From positions 1-6,689 of the forward strand of contig DJXY01000025.1 in the NCBI GenBank assembly GCA_002449915.1: a stretch of DNA of 6,689 nucleotides. Reading direction: 5' to 3'. The stretch is from Oribacterium sp. UBA6992 (GTDB lineage: Bacteria; Bacillota; Clostridia; Lachnospirales; Lachnospiraceae). Shown one piece after another: positions 1 to 6,177 of the stretch. A program made the position numbers and the translations under genes. Numbering within the stretch: position 1 is the stretch's first letter; every line of letters starts with the position of its first letter. The notes beneath the pieces are model-generated. The model did not search any database and was not told where the DNA came from. It saw only the letters and a list, made by a program, of their open reading frames with translations.

Positions 1-261
1 ACCCCAGGAGGTCGCAAGTTCCAGCGCCGCACTTCCGAAGAAGCTTACAAAAAAAACCTCCGGGAGATTCACCTGCATCCCAAGCCTATGCGGCAGATCT
101 CCAAAGAGAAAGATGGCAAGGACAGCACCAACCCCATAGATCGGGCAGACCGGACCATAGAGGAAGCCCCGATTATCCCAGTGACGAGTGCGGAGCATCG
201 CATAGGAGCATTCAAACACCCAACCAAGAAAGCTGAAGAGTGCAAAATAGATTACATATAA
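1..261 (+). CDS. C-terminal fragment of an unrecognised protein
   Basis: The reading frame is open from the first base of the window and ends at TAA 259-261, giving the last 86 residues of a protein whose start lies upstream. The visible part is hydrophilic and rich in Lys, Arg and Glu. A basic stretch near the start (GGRKFQRR) is followed by KKNLREIHLHPKPMRQ. No membrane segment, Walker motif, metal site or zinc finger can be seen. The codons resemble those of the neighbouring genes, and the frame has no internal stop over 86 codons, which argues for real coding sequence. I do not recognise the family. The charged composition would suit a nucleic-acid-associated protein or the tail of a mobile-element protein, but nothing here proves either. 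Confidence 0.5.
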   Translation, partial: TPGGRKFQRRTSEEAYKKNLREIHLHPKPMRQISKEKDGKDSTNPIDRADRTIEEAPIIPVTSAEHRIGAFKHPTKKAEECKIDYI

Positions 262-303
262 AGAAAGCATCATTTTTTTCTCCAGTTCAGAATGGAAATA
301 TTA

Positions 304-309
304 TATAAT
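304..309 (+). promoter_or_regulatory. Putative -10 box for the HicB-like gene transcription unit
   Basis: A perfect TATAAT lies in the AT-rich gap, about 50 bases before the chosen start of the HicB-like gene. At the standard 17-base spacing the -35 position (281-286, TCCAGT) is a poor match to TTGACA, and there is no extended TGn before the -10. The promoter is therefore plausible but may be weak or activator-dependent. Transcription would start near 316. Confidence 0.4.
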
Positions 310-355
310 AGGTCTTGCTATTTTTCATTAGCATATTATGAAAGGAACCTTACAA

Positions 356-643
356 ATGACGTATTATTATCCGGCTGTTGTACATAAGACAGCGGAAGGC
401 TACCGGGTTAGCTTCATGGACCTTAAGGACTGCTATGGCGAGGGTCCGGACAAGGAGAGTGCATTTGACGATGCGCGGAATGCCGGTGTAAATTATCTAT
501 TGACCGAACTCGAGAGCGATCAGGATGAACAGGACTTCCCGACGCGGACACTGCTCGAGGACATCATCGTTTCCGATGGAGACGAAGCGGTTATGCTGGC
601 GCTCGTCATGCCCCGCTTTGAGAGCTGGGACAGCTTCGGCTGA
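356..643 (+). CDS. HicB-like protein, no HicA partner visible
   Basis: This 95-residue protein resembles the partial RNase-H-like fold of HicB antitoxins. It has an N-terminal strand (YYYPAVVHK), then GYRVSFMDLKDCYGEG at residues 15-30, which matches the family's F-x-D-L-x-G-C-x-x-x-G pattern, then a helix with SAFDDARNAGVNYLL (35-49). In toxin-antitoxin pairs HicB neutralises the mRNA-cleaving toxin HicA. No HicA-like frame lies on either side within the window, and the chain ends without an obvious C-terminal helix-turn-helix or ribbon-helix-helix domain. The start at 356 is chosen over the ATG at 338 because AAAGGA (341-346) lies nine bases before it, while 338 has no ribosome site and its extra residues (MKGTLQ) fall outside the fold. 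The dipeptidase gene follows after 53 bases with no terminator between. It could be a solitary HicB-family protein with a role unrelated to a toxin. Confidence 0.75.
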   Translation: MTYYYPAVVHKTAEGYRVSFMDLKDCYGEGPDKESAFDDARNAGVNYLLTELESDQDEQDFPTRTLLEDIIVSDGDEAVMLALVMPRFESWDSFG

Positions 644-696
644 CGGAGTGGTACATTACCAAATCATACAAAAAGCAAGAGAAGGAGGCAGTATTT

Positions 697-2229
697 ATGG
701 CCTGTACAACGATATTAGTAGGAAAAAAAGCATCGTATGACGGATCTACGATGATCGCGCGGAATGATGATTCCAGCGCCGGAAGCTTCACCCCTAAAAA
801 ATGGGTGGTGGTTACGCCGGACAGGCAGCCCAGGAAATATACATCGGTGCTTTCCCATGTGGAAATCGACCTGCCGGAGGAGCCGCTTCGTTATACTGCG
901 GTCCCCAATGCTGTAAAGGGGGTCGGGATCTGGGCGGCTGCGGGTGTCAATGCTGCCAATATCGCCATGTCCGCGACAGAAACCATCACAAGCAACGATC
1001 GTGTCCTTGGCGCGGATCCGCTTGTGAAATACATCCCGGCGGAACTCGCTCCGGATGGCAAGGAGCAGATCGGCGGAATCGGAGAGGAAGACCTTGTAGT
1101 ACTCGTGCTTCCCTACATTCGCAGTGCACGAGAGGGCGTGGAGCGGCTTGGCAAGCTCCTTGAAACCTACGGAACCTATGAGATGAATGGCATTGCCTTC
1201 CAGGATCAGGACGAAATCTGGTGGCTGGAATCCATTGGCGGTCACCACTGGATGGCGCGCCGCGTCCCGGATAACTGCTATGTCATCATGCCCAATCAGC
1301 TCGGCATCGACCGTTTTGACTTCACAGATGCCTTCGGCGCCAGAAAAAACTTTATGTGCGCACCGGACCTGCTGGAGTTTGTAAAGAAAAATCATCTGGA
1401 TCTTGCGATGGAGAGCAGCGAGAGTAATTTTGACGCCCGGGCCGCATTCGGCTCCCACAGCGACTTTGATCATAGCTACAACACGCCCCGGGCCTGGGCA
1501 CTGCAGCGCTATCTCAATCCGACTGACAGCCGCTGGGATGGTCCGGACGCGGACTTCACGCCGGTGTCTGATAATATCCCCTGGTGTCGTGTACCGGAAA
1601 AAAAGATCACGGTAGAGGATGTCAAATGGGTGCTTTCCAACCATTATCAAGGCACACCGTACGATCCCTATGGCAAATATGGTGACCTGAGCCATCGTGG
1701 TCAGTATCGCCCGATCGGCATCAACCGCACGAGCTTTGTCGCCTGTCTCCAGCTCCGTCCGTATGTACCGGCAGAAATCGCGGCAGTGGAATGGCTTGCA
1801 TTTGCATCCAATGCATTTAACACTTTTGTGCCGTTTTATGCCAATGTCAACCGCACACCGGCATATCTCGCGGATACGACAGGAGAGGTCGACTCCAACA
1901 ATTTCTATTGGGCAAGCCGGCTCATCGGCGCACTGGCAGACGGCGATTACTCGAGGTGTATCCCGCATATCGAGCATTACCAGACGGCCGTCATGTCCCA
2001 AGGGCACGAGCTTTTAAACCGCTTTGACGGAGAAATCGGCAGGACGCTGGATAAGGAGGATGGGAATGCCTCCGCCGCAAAGCAGGTAAAGACGATTGTG
2101 ACGCGGCTGGAGGACGCCAATGAAGTGATCGCATCGATGCTTCAGCAGGAGACACAGACAGCACTTGCCAATGTCCTCCACACCGCAAGCTGCGACATGA
2201 AAAATGCCTTTGGACGTTCGGATGCCTGA
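697..2229 (+). CDS. C69 family dipeptidase (PepD-type Ntn hydrolase)
   Basis: This 510-residue enzyme is expected to cleave dipeptides in the cytoplasm and so help recycle amino acids. The N-terminus, CTTILVGKKASYDGSTMIAR (residues 3-22), is the signature of peptidase family C69, in which the cysteine becomes the N-terminal nucleophile; Cys3 is that residue. R22, N23 and D24 form the usual RND motif. Further family features are WWLES (175-179), GHHW (182-185), MPNQL (198-202) and HYQGTPYDPY (316-325). The length matches lactobacillal dipeptidase A and relatives, at about 470-530 residues. There is no signal peptide. Only Met-Ala precedes the cysteine, so the leader to be removed is very short. 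The start is fixed by GAAGGAGG (681-688), eight bases upstream. Family membership is secure, but substrate preference cannot be read from the sequence. The gene is probably co-transcribed with the HicB-like gene before it and the glutaredoxin-like gene after it. Confidence 0.93.
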   Translation: MACTTILVGKKASYDGSTMIARNDDSSAGSFTPKKWVVVTPDRQPRKYTSVLSHVEIDLPEEPLRYTAVPNAVKGVGIWAAAGVNAANIAMSATETITSNDRVLGADPLVKYIPAELAPDGKEQIGGIGEEDLVVLVLPYIRSAREGVERLGKLLETYGTYEMNGIAFQDQDEIWWLESIGGHHWMARRVPDNCYVIMPNQLGIDRFDFTDAFGARKNFMCAPDLLEFVKKNHLDLAMESSESNFDARAAFGSHSDFDHSYNTPRAWALQRYLNPTDSRWDGPDADFTPVSDNIPWCRVPEKKITVEDVKWVLSNHYQGTPYDPYGKYGDLSHRGQYRPIGINRTSFVACLQLRPYVPAEIAAVEWLAFASNAFNTFVPFYANVNRTPAYLADTTGEVDSNNFYWASRLIGALADGDYSRCIPHIEHYQTAVMSQGHELLNRFDGEIGRTLDKEDGNASAAKQVKTIVTRLEDANEVIASMLQQETQTALANVLHTASCDMKNAFGRSDA

Positions 2230-2263
2230 GAACTGGTCCCTACCTATGGAAGCCGCATCAAAT

Positions 2264-2269
2264 TATAAA
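2264..2269 (+). promoter_or_regulatory. Weak possible -10 box before the glutaredoxin-like gene
   Basis: TATAAA lies 22 bases before the glutaredoxin-like start. No good -35 is present at 16-18 bases upstream (2241-2246 reads TACCTA). It could provide an internal promoter, but chance occurrence is equally possible, and read-through from the dipeptidase gene explains expression without it. Confidence 0.2.
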
Positions 2270-2291
2270 CATGCAGAAAGTGAGGAAATGT

Positions 2292-2672
2292 ATGGTTACA
2301 TTATATGGAAGCAAAATCTGCCCGGATTGCAGACAGTGCAAGAGAAATTTTGATATGTACAAGATCCCTTATACCTATTGTGATATCACTGCCAAGATTC
2401 AGAATCTTAAGGCATTTCTCCGGCTGAGGGACACGGAAGACCTCTTTAAGCCGGTCCGCGAGGAGGAGCATCGGGTCGGCATTCCGGTGCTTCAGTTTGA
2501 GGACGGCTCTCTCACCTTTGACTGGCAGGCATATGTACGTTCCCTTGGCTTTGAGGCGGATGATAAAACAGAGGTTCCGGAGGATGCAGAGGATATGTCA
2601 GCGGATGCCAAGGCTCCAACAGCGGAGATGCCCATCGGCAAGGCATGCGGTCTCGACGGCAAGGGCTGCTGA
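2292..2672 (+). CDS. Glutaredoxin-like thiol-redox protein with CxxCxxC motif
   Basis: This 126-residue, probably cytosolic protein begins with a thioredoxin-fold strand, MVTLYGSK, and then the redox motif CPDCRQC (residues 10-16), a CxxC with a third cysteine. GIPVLQF (63-69) supplies the cis-proline (P65), and LTFDWQAYVRSLGF (74-87) forms the closing part of the fold. An acidic, proline-containing linker (about 90-112) leads to a tail with two more cysteines, CGLDGKGC (119-126). Glutaredoxin-family proteins reduce disulfides or bind metal. The exact partner here is unknown, and the additional cysteines are unlike a standard glutaredoxin. The start at 2292 is preferred to the ATG at 2271 because the purine-rich AAAGTGAGGA (2277-2286) ends five bases before it, while 2271 has no ribosome site. 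The gene lies 62 bases after the dipeptidase gene with no terminator between, and it is followed at once by a strong terminator. Confidence 0.8.
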   Translation: MVTLYGSKICPDCRQCKRNFDMYKIPYTYCDITAKIQNLKAFLRLRDTEDLFKPVREEEHRVGIPVLQFEDGSLTFDWQAYVRSLGFEADDKTEVPEDAEDMSADAKAPTAEMPIGKACGLDGKGC

Positions 2673-2682
2673 TGCATTTTTC

Positions 2683-2706
2683 AGGCAGGAAATGCTGCCT
2701 TTTTTT
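2683..2706 (+). terminator. Intrinsic terminator after the glutaredoxin-like gene
   Basis: A perfect 6-bp GC-rich stem (AGGCAG 2683-2688, CTGCCT 2695-2700) with a six-base loop is followed directly by T residues (2701-2706; the stem itself ends in T). It begins ten bases after the glutaredoxin-like stop codon and would end the transcript from the HicB-like gene onwards, separating it from the helicase gene. Confidence 0.85.
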
Positions 2707-2708
2707 AA

Positions 2709-2738
2709 GAAGCTCTGACTTCTATGCGTCAGAGTTTC
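2709..2738. repeat. 11-bp inverted repeat upstream of the helicase gene
   Basis: Bases 2709-2719 (GAAGCTCTGAC) and 2728-2738 (GTCAGAGTTTC) pair over 11 positions, with one G.T wobble and a perfect 7-bp core (CTCTGAC/GTCAGAG) around an eight-base loop. No T tract follows on either strand, so it is not a standard terminator. It lies three bases after the previous gene's terminator and 35 bases before the helicase start codon. It could be an mRNA leader hairpin or an operator. It does not resemble the Gram-positive SOS box. Confidence 0.6.
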
Positions 2739-2773
2739 ACACCAAACACACACGGAAAGCGAGAGGAATTTTC

Positions 2774-4933
2774 ATGGATGATATCCTGAGCGGATTAAAT
2801 GAAGCACAGGTCGAAGCGGTAACAACAACGGAAGGCTACATTCGCGTGATCGCAGGGGCGGGGTCCGGGAAAACCCGGGCACTGTCCCATCGTTTTGCCT
2901 ATCTTGTCAATGATCTCGGGGTTATGCCAGGGAATATCCTCTGCGTCACTTTTACCAATAAGGCGGCGAATGAAATGCGACAGCGTATCCACCGGCTGAC
3001 CGGAGACAATGATACCGGCTACATCAACACCTTCCATGGCTTCTGCGTCAATATCCTGCAGGAGGACAGCCACGCCATCAGCTATCCTAAAAGCTTTATG
3101 GTGCTGGATAACAGCGATATTGACGACATGCTTAAGATCATCTACGAGGAGCGGGGACTTACGCTGCGGGATAAAACATTCGGGCAGGCACGGGACATGT
3201 TTGAAATGCGGAAATGTGTTCACGAGCCGTCGTATTTTCTCGATATGGTGAAGCTTCCGATCGATAAGCTCCATGAAAAATATATGCGTGCTACGGAGGT
3301 GAATGATATCCTGTTCTACGGTTATCTCTATCAGGAGCGGAAGACCTTTGCCGTAGACTATAATGATCTGATTATTTTAAGTCTCTATATCTTCCAGGAG
3401 CATCCGGAGATTGCTCTCAAATGGCAGAAACGGCTGGAATACATCATGATCGATGAATTTCAGGATATTGATCCGCTGCAGTACCGCCTGATGGAGGTGC
3501 TCTGCGGCTATCATCATAATCTGTTTATCGTGGGAGATCCGGACCAGACAATCTATACCTGGAGAGGCGCCAATGTCCGGTATCTCCTGGAGTTTGACAA
3601 GCATTTCCCCAAGGTCAGAACCATTATGATGATGCAGAATTACCGTTCGACACCGGAAATCCTCCGGGTCTCAAATTCTCTGATCCGGAAAAACAAGCTC
3701 CGTATGTCAAAGGACCTGATCCCGATGCTCGCATCCGGTGTGCCGGTGGTCTGTCACCTCGCCGATGACGCAGAGCAGGAATCGGAATGGATGGTTAAAA
3801 ACATTGAGACCCTGCATGAAATGGGCGTGGACTATAAGGACATCACGGTTCTGTACCGGGCGCACTATATTACCAGGACCATAGAGGGGGTATTTCTCAA
3901 AGATAAAATCCCGTATACCATCTACAGCGGCGTGCCATTCTACGGGCGGATGGAAATCAAGGATGCGCTCTGCTATTTACGCATGATTGTCTATAAGGAT
4001 GACCTCAGCTTCCGGCGGATCTGCAATGTACCAAAACGGAACCTTGGAGTGCGGCGCATGAAGTTTCTCGAGGAGTATACGCGTGCAAATGGAGGCACCC
4101 TGTATGACGCGCTGTGCCATAACCTTGAGGATGAGCTGTTTAAGGGGACCCAGGCAAAAAAATTTACTGCTCTTATCGAGAAATTTGCCGCGTCATATGA
4201 GAACCGGACCATTTCCGAGATTCTCACAGATCTCCTAAGTGAATCCGGTTATGAAAAGATGCTTCGGACCGAGGGTTCCCAGGAGCGGCTTGACAATCTT
4301 GCAGAGCTGAAGCAGTCCGTTTATGAGTTTGAAACAAGTGCAGGAGAGGAAACAACCCTGGATGGCTATCTTAAAAATATCGCGATGCTCTCCAATATGG
4401 ATACAGCAGAATCCCAGGACCGGGTAAAATTAATGACGGTTCATACCGCCAAGGGGCTGGAATTTCCATACGTATTTCTCACGGGTATGTCCGAGGGGAT
4501 TTTTCCATCTAAAAAAGTGAATACTCTGGAAGCGATGGAAGAGGAGCGGAGACTTGCCTTTGTCGCTATGACAAGAGCGGAAAAGGGGCTTTACATCAGT
4601 GAAGCCGCCGGCAGAAATTTTGACGGCTCTCCACGGTATCCGTCGCGCTTTATCCTGGATATTGATCCGGAGCTTATGAGCTTTACCAAAAAGCCAAAGG
4701 CTGCTCTTCTGGATGAGACGCAAAGCTATATCCGTATGGTCGACAGCCGCCTTGAGAGTCAGGAGGACGGGGACAAGCTTTTTACCATTGGCACCCGGAT
4801 CCGCCACAAAGCCTTTGGCAGGGGCACCATCACAGATGTCAACCCGGATAAGCATGCCTATACCATCCAGTTTGATGAAATGCCGACCGAGCGGCAGATC
4901 TCCTTCCGGGTCAAACTGGAAAGGGAGGAGTGA
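2774..4933 (+). CDS. UvrD/PcrA-like ATP-dependent 3'-5' DNA helicase
   Basis: This 719-residue superfamily 1A helicase would unwind DNA with 3'-5' polarity in repair, recombination-intermediate removal or replication support. All motifs are present in order: Q motif LNEAQ (8-12), Walker A AGAGSGKT (27-34), motif Ia CVTFTNKAANEM (57-68), Ib TFHGF (86-90), Walker B IDEFQD (226-231), motif III VGDPDQTIYTWRGA (253-266), motif IV QNYRST (288-293), motif V TVHTAKGLEF (555-564) and motif VI EERRLAFVAMTRAE (590-603). Residues about 672-715 (GTRIRHKAFGRGTI and following) form the Tudor-like C-terminal domain that links PcrA/UvrD proteins to RNA polymerase. Length fits the family at about 720-740 residues. 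The start at 2774 has AGAGGA (2762-2767) six bases upstream and opens with the family-typical N-terminus. Longer in-frame starts back to 2645 would run through the terminator and the preceding gene. It may be the main PcrA or a paralogue; the TIYTWRGA motif differs from the usual SIYGFRGA, so I give no symbol. Confidence 0.95.
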   Translation: MDDILSGLNEAQVEAVTTTEGYIRVIAGAGSGKTRALSHRFAYLVNDLGVMPGNILCVTFTNKAANEMRQRIHRLTGDNDTGYINTFHGFCVNILQEDSHAISYPKSFMVLDNSDIDDMLKIIYEERGLTLRDKTFGQARDMFEMRKCVHEPSYFLDMVKLPIDKLHEKYMRATEVNDILFYGYLYQERKTFAVDYNDLIILSLYIFQEHPEIALKWQKRLEYIMIDEFQDIDPLQYRLMEVLCGYHHNLFIVGDPDQTIYTWRGANVRYLLEFDKHFPKVRTIMMMQNYRSTPEILRVSNSLIRKNKLRMSKDLIPMLASGVPVVCHLADDAEQESEWMVKNIETLHEMGVDYKDITVLYRAHYITRTIEGVFLKDKIPYTIYSGVPFYGRMEIKDALCYLRMIVYKDDLSFRRICNVPKRNLGVRRMKFLEEYTRANGGTLYDALCHNLEDELFKGTQAKKFTALIEKFAASYENRTISEILTDLLSESGYEKMLRTEGSQERLDNLAELKQSVYEFETSAGEETTLDGYLKNIAMLSNMDTAESQDRVKLMTVHTAKGLEFPYVFLTGMSEGIFPSKKVNTLEAMEEERRLAFVAMTRAEKGLYISEAAGRNFDGSPRYPSRFILDIDPELMSFTKKPKAALLDETQSYIRMVDSRLESQEDGDKLFTIGTRIRHKAFGRGTITDVNPDKHAYTIQFDEMPTERQISFRVKLEREE

Positions 4934-4950
4934 GAGAGACAGTACTGCAC

Positions 4951-4969
4951 AAAAATTAGTTTCCTAATT
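4951..4969 (-). terminator. Weak possible terminator for the convergent amidohydrolase gene
   Basis: Read on the minus strand, AATTAG and CTAATT form a perfect 6-bp stem around a GAAA loop (4954-4969), followed by TTT (4953-4951) and then G. It lies about 12 bases past the amidohydrolase stop codon. The stem is AT-rich and the T tract short, so it would be weak. On the plus strand no T tract follows, so it would not serve the helicase gene well. Confidence 0.35.
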
Positions 4970-4980
4970 AACAGCTCGTT

Positions 4981-6177
4981 TCACAATTTTCGGTTGACTT
5001 TCTCTAGTGCAGCTTCATACTCCGCCCGTACCTGCGCCCGGAATTCCGCATCATTAAAAATAAGCAGTGCCATTTCCACGATTACAGCCGCGCCCTTTTT
5101 CATCTGCTCAAAGGCAAGCGGCTCGAGCGTTGCCTCCCGCAGAGTCTCTGTATGAAGCGCGCAGTGCGCATCGGTGATCCGAAGCATCGGCTGGATGGCG
5201 GGGCAGTGGTAGCTGACATTCCCCATATCCGAGGACGCGTACGCCGGCACCACGGGATCGACTCGCTCACCGCGGGCACGAAACAGTTCTGTGACCTTAT
5301 CCTCAAGCGCCGGCACCCGGACCATATTATAAAAATCCTTTGACAGCAGTGTAAACTCCTCGGTGCAGTCCATCGCGAGACTTGCGCCCCGGGCACAGTT
5401 CCGGGTGATCCGGTCGAGCTCGGTCAGACCACTGAGACTTGTCGAACGAAATTCCAGCCGGAGAGAGGCGTAGTCCGGGACCTGATTTGGCGTATACCCA
5501 CCCTGCAGCATGACGCTGGAATAAATGGTGCCCGGTCGGAACGAGTCTCTCCGCGCATCCACAAGATCGAGAAATTTGCGGGCTGCTGTGAATGCATTAT
5601 GCCCGAACCATGGTCCTGCTGCTGCGTGCGCACTGAGACCGTGAAACTCCACCTTATACGCCCTCAGGCTCAGGGTATCCATCTCCGGAGTCGTGCTGCC
5701 GCCGTTACTGTGCATCATGATTGCAAGATCCACATCGTCAAAAATCCCGGCCTCCGCCATGACAAGCTTTGCACCGTCTTCCTCCTCGGCAGCAGCTCCC
5801 AGTACCATGAGTGTGCCATGAAATTCTCCCCGGAGCTTCATGATACTTGTGGCAGCAAGCGTTGCAAGAGATCCATGCAGGTTATGACCGCAGCCATGTC
5901 CAAGTCCCGGCAGAGCATCATACTCCACCAGCACGGCAACCTTGGGGCCGGAACCATGGGCAAGTACAGCACAGAAGGAGGTGTCATAGCCAAGCTCCTT
6001 TGCCATAAAAGGATAGGTGACTTCAAATCCGTTGCGCCGGAGCACATCAACGATTGCCGCACTCGAGAGCTGCTCTTTAGTGGCGGTTTCCGGATGATCA
6101 TAAAGATATTTTACAAGCTCGCGTGCTTCTGCCGCGCCGCTCTCGATTGCTGCATTGATTTTTTCTGTCTTTGTCAT
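4981..6177 (-). CDS. M20 family amidohydrolase (M20D/AbgB-like)
   Basis: This 398-residue, signal-less cytoplasmic enzyme is a metal-dependent hydrolase of N-acyl or peptide-like amide bonds, in the group that includes aminobenzoyl-glutamate, hippurate and PM20D2-type hydrolases. The metal site is visible in EYDALPGLGHGCGHN (85-99), with Cys96 and His98, then EEE (131-133) and His156. The spacing Cys to Glu +36 and Cys to His +60 fits plant auxin-amide hydrolases of the same family. His342 near the C-terminus is the likely last ligand. HGLSAHAAAGPW (179-190) begins the inserted dimerisation domain. The start ATG overlaps the niaR stop as ATGA, and AAAGG lies about six bases before it, so translation is probably coupled to the repressor gene. 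The substrate is not determined. A link to niacin conjugates is inferred from the neighbour only. The gene converges on the helicase with 47 bases between stop codons. Confidence 0.92.
   Translation of the reverse strand: MTKTEKINAAIESGAAEARELVKYLYDHPETATKEQLSSAAIVDVLRRNGFEVTYPFMAKELGYDTSFCAVLAHGSGPKVAVLVEYDALPGLGHGCGHNLHGSLATLAATSIMKLRGEFHGTLMVLGAAAEEEDGAKLVMAEAGIFDDVDLAIMMHSNGGSTTPEMDTLSLRAYKVEFHGLSAHAAAGPWFGHNAFTAARKFLDLVDARRDSFRPGTIYSSVMLQGGYTPNQVPDYASLRLEFRSTSLSGLTELDRITRNCARGASLAMDCTEEFTLLSKDFYNMVRVPALEDKVTELFRARGERVDPVVPAYASSDMGNVSYHCPAIQPMLRITDAHCALHTETLREATLEPLAFEQMKKGAAVIVEMALLIFNDAEFRAQVRAEYEAALEKVNRKL

Noticed and set aside
262..280. T7 run at 273-279 after the first gene as an intrinsic terminator
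   Set aside because: The only stem in front of it is AAAGAAA pairing with the T run itself, which is too weak. No GC-rich hairpin precedes the run.
715..2007. 430-codon open frame on the minus strand, antisense to the dipeptidase gene
   Set aside because: It lies entirely inside a gene with clear C69 motifs, has no recognisable domain and is rich in Arg, Cys and His as expected from antisense reading of GC-biased codons.
2645..2773. Longer N-terminus for the helicase, 43 extra residues from 2645
   Set aside because: It would overlap the end of the glutaredoxin-like gene and run through the terminator and inverted repeat. The ATG at 2774 has a good ribosome site and starts at the family's usual N-terminus.
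2740..2773. SOS (LexA/DinR) operator in front of the helicase gene
   Set aside because: No GAAC-N4-GTTC-like palindrome is present here or in the inverted repeat, so there is no sequence support for SOS control.
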